A stretch of 64,000 nt of DNA from Paenibacillaceae bacterium ZCTH02-B3 (GTDB taxonomy: Bacteria > Bacillota > Bacilli > Paenibacillales > Paenibacillaceae). The stretch is taken from positions 1 to 64,000 of the forward strand of contig LZRV01000066.1 in the NCBI GenBank assembly GCA_002159065.1, given 5' to 3'. Made by a program: the position numbers and the translations under genes. Under the pieces are notes generated by a model that was given only the letters and a program-made list of their open reading frames with translations, made no database searches and had not been told where the DNA came from. Each line of letters opens with the position of its first letter. The stretch's first letter is position 1. Below are positions 8,601 to 16,703 of the stretch, piece after piece.

Positions 8601-9294
8601 CGTAGAACGAGCTGTCCCACATCGCCGGCCAAAGGAAGTTGGCCTTGAGCCTGAGCAGAAGCTCGAACACGCGCTCGTAAAATTCATGGGTGAAATCGGG
8701 ATGGTTCGAACGGACCCATGTCATGAGGCATGGCCCTTCGTCGTTCAAGAAGATGCCGCGGTATTTGACGGTCGGCTCGCCCTGTTTGTATGTACCCCGG
8801 CGGACGTAAAGTTCCGGCCGGCGCCTGACGGGCACGTCGGCCCACCAATGCCAGGGGGAGACGCCGATTTGCCCGGACAGGTCGTAGATGCCGTAGATCG
8901 TCCCGCGCCTGTCGCTGCCGGCGATGACGAGCGCCTCTTTCACGCCGGGCAAAGGCCCGGGAACCGTCTGGACGACGAAGGATTCCCATTTGCCGGCGAC
9001 GCCGGCGGCATCGAGCCGGCCGCTTTCGATCAGCCTGTCGATGACGGCGCTCTTGCCGATCGTGCCGATGAGCACCGCAAAATCGGACAAGGCGGCGGCA
9101 TCGTGACAGAGCCGGGGCGTCACGCCGGTGACGCGGAACAAATCCCGCATAAGGTCACCCGCCGCCCGGACGACGCCGGGGTGGTCGTCGCCGGACACAT
9201 ACAGGTCGGCGACCTTTCCGCCGGCGGCCAGGGGGAAGACGCCGGCGTCCGGGACGCCGGAGGCCGCGTCGGCAACATAACGGATCTCGGCCAT
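5644..9294 (-). CDS. Glycoside hydrolase family 115 (xylan alpha-1,2-glucuronidase)
   Basis: GH115 enzymes remove (4-O-methyl)glucuronic acid from the side chains of glucuronoxylan. The 1216-residue protein has the family's blocks: YGIYDLSGQIGVSPWHWWADVP near 130-170, KYRGIFLNDEGPCLMTW, FYERVFELLLRLKANFLWPAMW, TSHHEPMLRP, LWSDDNHGNLRR, GIYYHLDYVG, WVVNVGDLKPMEFQ and the GH115 C-terminal region. The last part (beyond about residue 950) is beta-rich with a carbohydrate-binding look. No signal peptide is visible, so it probably acts inside the cell on imported aldouronic acids. The start at ATG 9294 follows GGAAAGGATG; the ORF extends to 9390 without similarity. It stands alone and opposite to cotE/mutS. 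Confidence 0.9.
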   Translation of the reverse strand: MAEIRYVADAASGVPDAGVFPLAAGGKVADLYVSGDDHPGVVRAAGDLMRDLFRVTGVTPRLCHDAAALSDFAVLIGTIGKSAVIDRLIESGRLDAAGVAGKWESFVVQTVPGPLPGVKEALVIAGSDRRGTIYGIYDLSGQIGVSPWHWWADVPVRRRPELYVRRGTYKQGEPTVKYRGIFLNDEGPCLMTWVRSNHPDFTHEFYERVFELLLRLKANFLWPAMWDSSFYEDDEQNAAVADLYGIVIGTSHHEPMLRPHKDWKKRRSGPWDYAANRDTLYRFWEEGIVRARDYESVITLGMRGDGDEPMGSGEPLEERMRLLQTIVADQREIIARHMDPDVTKVPQIWAIYKEVQEYYERGMRVPDDVTLLWSDDNHGNLRRVPSPEERGRPGGAGIYYHLDYVGNPRSYKWIATVPVPKIWEQMHKAYAYGADRLWVVNVGDLKPMEFQTEFFLRLAWNVHGFSPDNLREFGVGWAMRQFGAGRAAAEEIADLIARYTKWNGRIKPELLNAVPLYSWVHYKEAETALADMRDAVVRAERLYAELPAAYRDAFFQLVLYPVKASATVNELHLRAEKSRLYARQGRAMANAEARRAELLFETDEELAFDYNRRVALGKWNHMMDQTHIGYTYWNQPETNVMPETGRVSPLPGAAMGVAVEGSESAWPGAEEECALPPFDPHSRERRYIDVFNRGSEPFAFTVKADGWIRPDVTEGVVVKQKRIWVDVDRDAAPAGERAEGTVTINGSDGTEVTVRVRLVRPAGLAPQTPAGETEAADVFVEAEGHISIEAEHFAANVPAGGASWRKIDGYGRTLSSMAVFPVTVPSARPPESSPRLEYRVRLSTAGDIRVVCYLAPSLDFVPGAGLRIGVSFDDGPIVIGDGLPHGADSRPYDGINDGKDWEKSVILNVRTVETVHRLDAPGEHTLRVWMVDPTVVLQKIVLDAGGVRPSYLGPPESPRAGQPEANAAAAAVREKAAVAEAAFDPYDLPGRVRPVSPLLLREGETWEADVFVHETGLYDVRLMSAEPDAPEGAEKAADFRAALEMEPLFPERWGGLPELPPVRLDAANEGRPVSGLWLPAGEHRLRIRAESGTLRFAGLAFALAERDTVRVRPTLRRENAGEACPFIAQIGLFNDGAYGRRYDVAVALRGEDESLLGSVEAVGRLERGGREMLQLKLPSARPGVSRLWLCVSLRLDDGTERAWRYSVREPRETARS

Positions 9295-9612
9295 GGGCTG
9301 GACATCCTTTCCGCTTTGTTTCGGTCTTAGGCAAAGTCGATTCGATTTTAAGACATGTGTCGGGTCGACGGAACGAATCGGAGGCAACAACTAAATTTTT
9401 TACGGCAAACGGTTAAATTTGCGGGGGGTCCCGCAGGCATCGGGGAGGCCTGCGCGAGGTTTGCGCGCCGCCGGCCCGGCCGGTCCGGAGAACGCCAATG
9501 AACCATTGATAGACGGAGCCGGCCGGCCCGCCGAAAAACGCGGCCGGTTTGGCGACGTTCTCTCTTTTTCTGCTATAATGGATTCGGGTTTCATTGGATC
9601 GGGAGGCGGACC
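9295..9612. other. Divergent intergenic region between the GH115 gene and mutS
   Basis: It holds the mutS promoter, a weak minus-strand promoter candidate (TTCCGT-17-TAAAAT near 9344-9372) and a cre-like 14-mer at 9404-9417. Two overlapping, mutually exclusive GC hairpins (TGCGGG/CCCGCA and CGCAGGC/GCCTGCG) lie around 9418-9455. No reading frame in it looks genuine. Confidence 0.5.
9574..9579 (+). promoter_or_regulatory. Extended -10 promoter of mutS
   Basis: TGCTATAAT gives a perfect -10 hexamer with the TGn extension, 34 bases before the mutS ATG. The -35 is poor (TTGGCG with a 19-base spacer), as is common with extended -10 promoters. Confidence 0.55.
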
Positions 9613-12528
9613 ATGGCAGGCTATACCCCCATGATCGAGCAATACCTCGCGGTCAAGGCGGAGGCGGGGGACGCGCTTCTGATGTTCCGCCTCGGCGATT
9701 TTTACGAGCTGTTTTTCGAAGACGCCGTGATCGCCGCCCGCGAACTGGAGATCACCCTCACCGGCCGCGACGGAGGGGCGGAGCAGCGCATCCCCATGTG
9801 CGGCGTTCCGTACCATTCGGTGGAATCGTACATAGCCAAACTGATCGAAAAGGGCTACAAGGTCGCCATCTGCGAGCAGATGGAAGACCCCAGGACGGCC
9901 AAGGGCGTGGTGAAGCGGGAGATCGTCCGCATCGTCACGCCGGGCACGGTGATGGAAGGAAAGGCCCTGGACGGCAAGGCCAACCGCTTCATCGTCGGCG
10001 CCGCGCTGGCGGAAGGGCGTCTCGGCTTCGCCGCCTGCGATCTGACCACGGGCGAGCTGTACGTCACTTCGCTGGACGCCTCCCCGGAAGCGGTGCTCAC
10101 CGAACTCAACGTGTACGAACCGGCGGAAGCGGTGGGCGACGAAGCGGCCCTTGGCGTCATCCGGCGGGCGGCGGCCGAAGCGGGGCGCGACGTGTTTTGC
10201 ACGGTGAGGGAAGGCAGCCCCGAAGCGGATCTGGCGGAACAGTTCCCCGGCGAGGACTTAAGCCGCCACGAACCGGCGCGGCGCGCCGCCGTTGCCCGGC
10301 TGCTCGCGTACCTCAAGGAAACGCAGAAGCGCTCCCTCGCCCATATCCGCGCGATCAAGGCGTACGATACGCAGCGGTACATGCGGCTGGATCCCTACAC
10401 CCGCCGCAATCTGGAGCTGACCGAGACGATCCGCGACCGGTCCCGCAGGGGGTCGCTTCTCTGGCTGCTGGACCGGACGCGCACGGCGATGGGCGCCCGC
10501 ATGCTGCGGCGCTGGCTCGACCAGCCGCTGCTCGATCCGAAGGCCATCGACGAGCGGCTGGACGCGGTCGAAGCCCTGCACGGCAACTGGCTGCAGCGCG
10601 CCGAGCTGCGCCGGGAACTGGCGGAAATCTATGACCTCGAACGGCTTGTCGGCCGCGTCGCCTACGGGACGGCGAACGCCCGTGACCTGAACGCGCTGCG
10701 GCATTCGCTGGAACGCATTCCCGCCGTGCGGGAAATCCTCGCTTCGCTGGAAGGGTCCCCGCTGGCGCGGCTGGCGGAAACGATGGATCCGTGCACGGAT
10801 GTGGCCGGGCGGATCGCGCAGGCCATCGCCGACGATCCGCCGGCGACGCTTCGCGAAGGCGGGCTGATCCGGCCGGGTTTCGATCCGAAGCTGGACGAAC
10901 TGCGCGAAGCGAGCCGAAGCGGCAAGCAATGGATCGCCGACCTCGAGCGGCGGGAACGGGAAATCACCGGCATCAAGTCGCTGAAGGTCGGCTACAACAA
11001 GGTGTTCGGCTATTACCTGGAAGTGACCCGGGCGAATCTCGCGGCGCTGCCGGAAGGGCGTTACGAACGCAAACAGACGCTGGCCAACGCGGAACGGTTC
11101 GTCACGCCCGAGCTCAAGGAGATGGAAGCCCGCATTCTGGAAGCGGAAGAGCGTCTGGTCGACCTGGAGTACGAGACCTTCCTGGCCATCCGGGAGGAGG
11201 TGGCGCGGCAGATTCCGCGGCTGCAGCGCCTGGCGGAGCAGATCGCCGCCCTCGACGTGCTGCAATCCTTCGCCGAGGTGGCCGGAGAACGGCGCTACGT
11301 CCGGCCGCGCTGGTCTTCCGGGTTCGATCTGCGCATCGAAGGCGGCCGCCATCCGGTGGTGGAAGCGCTGTCCGAAAACGAGCCGTTCATCGCCAACGAC
11401 ACGGCGCTCACGCAGGAAGACGGCTGGATGCTGCTGATCACCGGGCCGAACATGGCCGGCAAGAGCACCTACATGCGGCAGGTGGCGGCCATTTGCATCC
11501 TGGCGCAAATCGGCTCCTTCGTCCCGGCGAAATCCGCCGAGCTGCCGATCATCGACCGGATCTTCACGCGGATCGGCGCGGCGGACGACCTCACCGGCGG
11601 ACAGAGCACATTCATGGTGGAGATGAAGGACATCCGGGTGATGGCGGAACAGGCCACCCGGCAAAGCCTGGTCATCATCGACGAACTCGGACGGGGCACG
11701 TCGACGGACGAAGGAATGGCCATCGCCCAGGCCGTCATCGAATACGTGCACGACAGGATCGGCTGCAAGGCCCTGGTTTCCACGCATTACCACGAGCTGG
11801 CCCGGCTGGAAGAGAGCCTTCCCGCGCTGCGCAACGCGCGCATGGCGGTGAAGGAAAGCGGGGACACGGTGACGTTCCTGCGCAAGCTGGTGCCGGGAGC
11901 GGCCGATTCCAGCTACGGCATCTATTGCGCGCGCCTTGCCGGCGTGCCGGATTCGATCGTGCAAAGGGCCTACGAACTCCTGCGGCAGAAGGAGAAGGAA
12001 GCCGCGAAAACGGCGGACGGCGCCGAACAGGCCGAAACGCGGCGGGCTGCGCCCGGAGGAGCGGCGGCGGCTTGGAGCGAAGAAGCGGTGGTGCGGGATG
12101 GCGCCGCAGCCGTGTGGAGCGAAGCGGCGGCCGCGCGGGATGGCGCCGCGGACGCCGCGGACGCATGGAATGAAGCGGCGGCCCGGGCCGGAACCGCGGA
12201 TGCGTGGAGTCAGGCGACGGTCATGCGGGAAGGAGCCGCGGGGGCATGGAATGAACCGGCTGCCGCTCGGGAAGCGGCCGGGTGGAACGAAACGGCTGTG
12301 CCGGACGGCGCTTCGGCCGGGTCCGGGACGGCGGAGCCGGTGCAGCTGGCGATGTTCGCGGACATGCCGGCCGTCGAGCCGAGGGGGCGCAAGGCCTTGA
12401 GCCCGCGCGAGCAGCGGATCCTCCAGCGCCTGCGCAAGATCGACGTGCTGCGCATGACACCGCTGGAGGCGCTGGCATGGCTGAACGACGCGAAAAACGA
12501 ACTCATGGAGAGCGGGGATGGAACATGA
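9613..12528 (+). CDS. mutS: DNA mismatch repair protein MutS
   Basis: MutS recognises mispairs and small loops and recruits MutL. The mismatch-contacting F-x-E motif is F30-Y-E32, and the Walker A is GPNMAGKS at 611-618, followed by DELGRGTSTDEG. At 971 residues it is about 100 longer than usual. The excess is a repeat-built linker at residues 821-902 (W-S/N-E units of about 14 residues), after which comes the sliding-clamp motif QLAMF at 911-915 and a normal C-terminal helical domain. GGGAGG precedes the ATG. The stop overlaps the next gene's start (ATGA), so translation is coupled to the S41 protease gene. Confidence 0.97.
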   Translation: MAGYTPMIEQYLAVKAEAGDALLMFRLGDFYELFFEDAVIAARELEITLTGRDGGAEQRIPMCGVPYHSVESYIAKLIEKGYKVAICEQMEDPRTAKGVVKREIVRIVTPGTVMEGKALDGKANRFIVGAALAEGRLGFAACDLTTGELYVTSLDASPEAVLTELNVYEPAEAVGDEAALGVIRRAAAEAGRDVFCTVREGSPEADLAEQFPGEDLSRHEPARRAAVARLLAYLKETQKRSLAHIRAIKAYDTQRYMRLDPYTRRNLELTETIRDRSRRGSLLWLLDRTRTAMGARMLRRWLDQPLLDPKAIDERLDAVEALHGNWLQRAELRRELAEIYDLERLVGRVAYGTANARDLNALRHSLERIPAVREILASLEGSPLARLAETMDPCTDVAGRIAQAIADDPPATLREGGLIRPGFDPKLDELREASRSGKQWIADLERREREITGIKSLKVGYNKVFGYYLEVTRANLAALPEGRYERKQTLANAERFVTPELKEMEARILEAEERLVDLEYETFLAIREEVARQIPRLQRLAEQIAALDVLQSFAEVAGERRYVRPRWSSGFDLRIEGGRHPVVEALSENEPFIANDTALTQEDGWMLLITGPNMAGKSTYMRQVAAICILAQIGSFVPAKSAELPIIDRIFTRIGAADDLTGGQSTFMVEMKDIRVMAEQATRQSLVIIDELGRGTSTDEGMAIAQAVIEYVHDRIGCKALVSTHYHELARLEESLPALRNARMAVKESGDTVTFLRKLVPGAADSSYGIYCARLAGVPDSIVQRAYELLRQKEKEAAKTADGAEQAETRRAAPGGAAAAWSEEAVVRDGAAAVWSEAAAARDGAADAADAWNEAAARAGTADAWSQATVMREGAAGAWNEPAAAREAAGWNETAVPDGASAGSGTAEPVQLAMFADMPAVEPRGRKALSPREQRILQRLRKIDVLRMTPLEALAWLNDAKNELMESGDGT
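12073..12320 (+). repeat. In-frame degenerate tandem repeats in mutS
   Basis: Six units of roughly 36-51 bases, each opening with a Trp-(Ser/Asn)-(Glu/Gln) codon triplet and continuing with an Ala-rich stretch that usually holds an Arg and an acidic or Gly residue. Units begin at residue 821 and the last near 891. The copies have diverged at the base level, so this is an older expansion or one under drift. Confidence 0.8.
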
Positions 12529-13958
12529 GGCGGAAATGGATCACCCGTCTCGCCGCATGGCCGCTGGTTCTGGCGCTGTTGCTTTCCGGCGCCGCGGGCG
12601 GCGCGCCGGCGGCGCATGCCGAAACGGCGCAGCAGCTGGAGGAAGTCCGCCAGCTTCTTGAAAGATATCATCTCAGCCGGCCCGAGGAATCCGCGCTGAA
12701 CCGCGCGGCCATCGAAGGCATGATCCGGGCGCTGGACGACCCGTACACGGAGTATCTGTCCCCGGAGGAGTGGGAAGCGTACCAGAAGGACCTGGAACAG
12801 GAATTCGTCGGGATCGGCGTCTACCTGACGATCCACAATCAGGCCGTTTACATCACCGATGTGATCCCGGATTCCCCCGCCGAGAAGGCAGGCATCCGGG
12901 CAGGCGACACCATCCTCGAAGTGGACGGGAAAGCGGTCCGCACGACGGATGAAGCGAGAAACCGCCTGCTCGGGAAAGCGGGGACGAGCGTGACGGTCAA
13001 GGTGCTGCGGGACGGCCGGGAACTGACCATCCGCGTCACCCGGCAGCTCATCCGGCTGGCTTCCGTCAACGGTCAACTCATGGGGGACGGCGTCGGATAC
13101 CTGGCTCTCACCGGCTTTACCAGCGATGCGCCGGCGCTGTTTGCGGAACGGCTCCGGCAGCTGGAGGGCGGCGGGATCAAGGCGCTCATCGTGGACCTGC
13201 GCAACAACGGCGGCGGTTACATCGAAGCGGCGCAGAAGATCGCCTCCCATTTCATCAAGGAAGGCGTGCTGGCCCACATGATCAACCGCGACGGCGTGGA
13301 CACGCCGCTTACGGTCAGCGGAACCCCGCGGACGTATCCGGTGGTCCTCCTTGTGAACGAAGTGACGGCGAGCGCCGCCGAGCTGTTCGCCGGCGCCCTG
13401 CAGGATTACGGCGTCGCCCGCCTGGTCGGCCGGCCGACCTACGGAAAGGGGGTCACCCAGCTTTTGATTCCGCTGAGCGGCGGCGGGGTGCTGAAGGTGA
13501 CCACCCAGGAATATTTGACGCCGAAAAACCGGAAAGTGGAAGGCATTGGGCTTAAGCCCGACATTCCGGTCCAGGGTTCCGCGTCCCAGCTGGTCGCCGC
13601 CTTCCGGGCCGCCGGAGGCAAAACGCTGCAAGTTTCCTACACCGAGGGCAACGTGACGGTCAACGGGGTGCGCATGAGGCAAAGCAATGCGCTTTACAAC
13701 CATAACGGCGCCTGGTATGTAAACGGACACTTCGCCGCGGCGGTGCTCGGCGCCGGAATCCGGTACGACGCGGCTTCCAGGACGGTGAGCCTGACGAGGG
13801 ACGGCAAGTCCCTGACGCTTCGCATCGATGACAAACGCCTTCACGTGCAGAACGGAGTCAGCGCCTTCGACATCCGGGCGCTGGCGGAATGGGCGCCCGA
13901 ACTTCGCTGGAACGCCGAAGGCAACGCGGTGAAGCTGACACTGACCGCGGCGGGCTGA
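12525..13958 (+). CDS. S41 family C-terminal processing peptidase with PDZ domain
   Basis: An exported serine protease of the CtpA/CtpB type. The start is the ATG overlapping the mutS stop, giving 477 residues. Residues 1-33 are a signal peptide ending in AHA. A PDZ domain follows (GIGVYLTIHNQAVYITDVIPDSPAEKAGI), then the protease domain with nucleophile S283 in VTASAAELF and general base K308 in YGKG, spaced 25 apart as in the family. The last 110 residues resemble the copper-amine-oxidase N-terminal-like domain of many Paenibacillus cell-surface proteins. The position between mutS and mutL says nothing obvious about repair; the substrate is unknown. Confidence 0.88.
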   Translation: MRRKWITRLAAWPLVLALLLSGAAGGAPAAHAETAQQLEEVRQLLERYHLSRPEESALNRAAIEGMIRALDDPYTEYLSPEEWEAYQKDLEQEFVGIGVYLTIHNQAVYITDVIPDSPAEKAGIRAGDTILEVDGKAVRTTDEARNRLLGKAGTSVTVKVLRDGRELTIRVTRQLIRLASVNGQLMGDGVGYLALTGFTSDAPALFAERLRQLEGGGIKALIVDLRNNGGGYIEAAQKIASHFIKEGVLAHMINRDGVDTPLTVSGTPRTYPVVLLVNEVTASAAELFAGALQDYGVARLVGRPTYGKGVTQLLIPLSGGGVLKVTTQEYLTPKNRKVEGIGLKPDIPVQGSASQLVAAFRAAGGKTLQVSYTEGNVTVNGVRMRQSNALYNHNGAWYVNGHFAAAVLGAGIRYDAASRTVSLTRDGKSLTLRIDDKRLHVQNGVSAFDIRALAEWAPELRWNAEGNAVKLTLTAAG

Positions 13959-13983
13959 AACGGCAGGGAAAAGGATTCGGGAC

Positions 13984-14026
13984 GGCCGGACGGGCGGGCT
14001 GAACGGCGTTCCCCTCCCGTCCGGCC
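13984..14026. other. Long GC hairpin between the protease gene and mutL
   Basis: GGCCGGACGGG (13984-13994) and CCCGTCCGGCC (14016-14026) form a perfect 11-bp stem with a 21-base loop. No T-run follows on either strand, so it is not a standard intrinsic terminator; it may stabilise or partly terminate the mutS-protease transcript. Confidence 0.5.
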
Positions 14027-14073
14027 CCGTCCGTTGCCGCATGTCCCGCCATCCGGACGAAGGAGGGAACGCG

Positions 14074-15924
14074 TTGGGAATCATCCGTCTGCTCGACGAA
14101 CATGTCGCCAACCAGATCGCGGCCGGCGAGGTGGTGGAGCGGCCCGCTTCCGTCGTCAAGGAACTGGTGGAGAACGCCATCGATGCCGGAGCCACCGCGA
14201 TTGACGTCGAGGCGGAGGAAGGCGGCCTCAAGCTCGTGCGGGTGACGGACAACGGCCACGGCATCGCGCCCGAGGACATGGAACTGGCGTTCCAGCGGCA
14301 CGCCACGAGCAAGATCCGCAGCGGGCGGGATCTGTTCCGCATCGCCACCCTGGGATTTCGGGGGGAGGCGCTGCCCAGCATTGCCGCCGTCGCCAGGGTG
14401 ACTTGCCGCAGCGCGGCGGGCGACGGAGGGCTGGGCGTGCGTCTTGACATCGAAGGCAGCCGGATCGTCCGCCGGGAGGAAACCGCCGCTTCCCGGGGAA
14501 CGGACATCGCGGTGCGGGACCTGTTTTTCAACACGCCGGCGCGGCTCAAATACATGCGCACCGTGCAGACCGAGCTGGGGCACGTCTGCGACGCGGTTTA
14601 CCGGCAGGCCCTGGCCCACCCCGGGATCGCCTTCACGCTCCGCCACAACGGACAGGTGCTCCTGCGGACGCCGGGCAACGGCGATCTGCGCCAGGTCGTG
14701 GCGGCGATTTACGGCACCGCGGCGGCCCGCGCGATGGTGGAGCTGGCCGGGGAACATCCGGATTACGCCATCTCGGGCCTGGTCGCCCTGCCCGTGGAGA
14801 CGAGGAGCAACCGGAACGCCGTCACCATCGCGGTGAACGGCCGCCACGTGCGCAGCCCGGCGATCCTGCAAGCCCTGCTTGACGCGTATCACACGATGCT
14901 GCCGGTGAACCGCTATCCGCTGGCCGTCGTGCATTTGCGCATGGATCCCTCGCTTCTGGACGTGAACGTCCATCCGTCCAAGCTGGAGGTGCGCTTCAGC
15001 AAGGAAGCGGAGCTGCGCGCTTTCGTGGAAGAGGCGGTCAGGCGGGCGCTTGGGCGGCAGCCCTATATTCCCTCCGGTCCGGCGGCCAAAACGGCCGGGA
15101 CGTCCGCGCCCGAACAGCAGCGCATCCGATTCGTCCCGCAGGGGGGAGCGGGCACGGGAAACGGCTGGCCGGCGGCGTTCAAAGAAGGGCAGGCGGAGAG
15201 CTATCCTTTTCGGAAACGCGGGGACAACCGTCCCGCGCAGGAAGGCGCGATCGTGCCCGAACGGGTGTGGCGGGCCGCCCTGGAGGAACCGGCCGCCGCG
15301 GACGCCGCGCCGGCGGCAGGCGCGGAAGCCCGCTCAGCGGCGTTTCCCGAGCTGCACTGGGTCGGCCAGGTGCACGGAACCTACATCGTGGCGCAAAACG
15401 AAAGCGGGCTGTTTCTCATCGACCAGCACGCCGCGCATGAACGCATCCAGTACGAACATTTTTACGATCTTTTCGGCCGTCCGCCGGAAGCAAGCCAGGA
15501 GCTGCTCTTGCCCGTGACGCTGGAATTTCCGCCGGGCGAGGCGGCGGTGCTGCGGGCCAGGCTCCCCGTATTTGAGACGGTCGGGGTGTATCTGGAGGAA
15601 TTCGGGGCGAGCGCGTTCATCGTACGGTCGGTTCCCCATTGGTTTCCGAAAGGCGAGGAGGAAGCCCTCGTCCGGGAGATGGCGGAATGGGTCGTCGCCG
15701 AACGGGACGTGGACCTGGCGAAATTCCGGGAAAAGGCGGCGATCCTGTGCGCCTGCAAGGCGGCGGTCAAGGCCAACTCGGCCCTCTCCGCCGAAGCCGG
15801 GCAGCGGCTCCTGGAACGCCTGGCCTCCTGCAGGCAGCCGTACACGTGCCCGCACGGACGGCCGATCGTCGTGAGTTTCAGCCGGTACGAATTGGACAAA
15901 ATGTTCAAAAGGGTGATGTCGTGA
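14074..15924 (+). CDS. mutL: DNA mismatch repair protein MutL (endonuclease type)
   Basis: MutL couples MutS to strand removal. The TTG at 14074 is chosen: AGGAGGG lies 7 bases before it and it gives the family start MGIIRLLDEHVANQIAAGEVVERPASVVKELVENAIDAG; the ATG 33 bases upstream has no ribosome site. Length is 616 residues. The N-terminal GHKL ATPase motifs are intact (ENAIDAGA, DNGHGI, GFRGEAL). The C-terminal half carries the metal-binding nicking motif DQHA-x2-E-x4-E at 450-461 and CPHGRP near the end. It is therefore a latent endonuclease MutL, as expected in bacteria lacking MutH. Confidence 0.97.
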   Translation: MGIIRLLDEHVANQIAAGEVVERPASVVKELVENAIDAGATAIDVEAEEGGLKLVRVTDNGHGIAPEDMELAFQRHATSKIRSGRDLFRIATLGFRGEALPSIAAVARVTCRSAAGDGGLGVRLDIEGSRIVRREETAASRGTDIAVRDLFFNTPARLKYMRTVQTELGHVCDAVYRQALAHPGIAFTLRHNGQVLLRTPGNGDLRQVVAAIYGTAAARAMVELAGEHPDYAISGLVALPVETRSNRNAVTIAVNGRHVRSPAILQALLDAYHTMLPVNRYPLAVVHLRMDPSLLDVNVHPSKLEVRFSKEAELRAFVEEAVRRALGRQPYIPSGPAAKTAGTSAPEQQRIRFVPQGGAGTGNGWPAAFKEGQAESYPFRKRGDNRPAQEGAIVPERVWRAALEEPAAADAAPAAGAEARSAAFPELHWVGQVHGTYIVAQNESGLFLIDQHAAHERIQYEHFYDLFGRPPEASQELLLPVTLEFPPGEAAVLRARLPVFETVGVYLEEFGASAFIVRSVPHWFPKGEEEALVREMAEWVVAERDVDLAKFREKAAILCACKAAVKANSALSAEAGQRLLERLASCRQPYTCPHGRPIVVSFSRYELDKMFKRVMS

Positions 15925-16703
15925 TCGTAACCACAACGGAGCGGCCCGATCGCGAAACGGCGGCGCTGGCGAAGCGCCTTGCCGACGAACTGGGGGCGGT
16001 CTTTGTGCCGCGCGGCCGGCGGACGCTTAAGGAGCTTCTCCGCCGGCACGGCGCGGACCGCGCGCTCGTGGCGGGCGCGGGCGGCCTCCGGCTGGTATCG
16101 GATCTTGGGCCGCCGCTGTTTTTCCATCCGGGCATGGCGCTGCTTCGCGTCAAGCGGCTGCAGGGCGGCGGCCGGGACGCCCTGGTGGAGGTGACGGGCG
16201 TGCGTCCCGGCGACCGGGTGCTGGACTGCACCGCCGGACTCGCGGCGGACGCCATTGTGTTTTCGTACGCCGCCGGCCCCGAGGGAAAGGTGACCGCCCT
16301 GGAGATTTCGCCGATTTTGCATGTGATCGTCCGCGAAGGGCTGGCTTCCTATACAACCGGAGACGCGGAGATCGACGCGGCGATGCGCCGCATCGACGCG
16401 AGGCGGGCCGACTGCGCGGAATTTCTCGCGGCGCTGCCGGATCAAAGCTTCGACATCGTCTATTTCGATCCGATGTTCCGCATTCCCGTGCGCACCTCCC
16501 CCGGCATGGCGCCGGTCCGGCCCTTCGCCGAAGACCGTCCCCTTGACGCGGAGACGGTGCGGCAGGCGGTGCGCGTCGCCCGCCGGCGGGTCGTCATGAA
16601 GGACCACCGCGACAGCGGGGAGTTTGAACGGCTCGGCTTTGCCGCCCGGCGGAGACCGTCCTCCGCCGTCGCCTACGGGGTGATCGAATGTGGCGGAGCT
16701 TGA
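15921..16703 (+). CDS. Class I SAM-dependent methyltransferase (RsmJ-like)
   Basis: GTG at 15921 overlaps the mutL stop (GTGA), giving 260 residues and translational coupling. The SAM-binding loop is VLDCTAGLAADAIVF near residue 101 and the catalytic-type motif is YFDPMF near 183. The overall layout (FHPGMALLRVKRL before the SAM loop, then the DPMF) resembles the RsmJ family of 16S rRNA guanine methyltransferases. The rRNA target is inference. It overlaps miaA by 14 bases, another RNA-modification gene. Confidence 0.75.
   Translation: MIVTTTERPDRETAALAKRLADELGAVFVPRGRRTLKELLRRHGADRALVAGAGGLRLVSDLGPPLFFHPGMALLRVKRLQGGGRDALVEVTGVRPGDRVLDCTAGLAADAIVFSYAAGPEGKVTALEISPILHVIVREGLASYTTGDAEIDAAMRRIDARRADCAEFLAALPDQSFDIVYFDPMFRIPVRTSPGMAPVRPFAEDRPLDAETVRQAVRVARRRVVMKDHRDSGEFERLGFAARRRPSSAVAYGVIECGGA

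Noticed and set aside
6919-9330. 803-residue plus-strand frame opposite the GH115 gene
   Set aside because: Antisense shadow; the minus frame carries all GH115 blocks.
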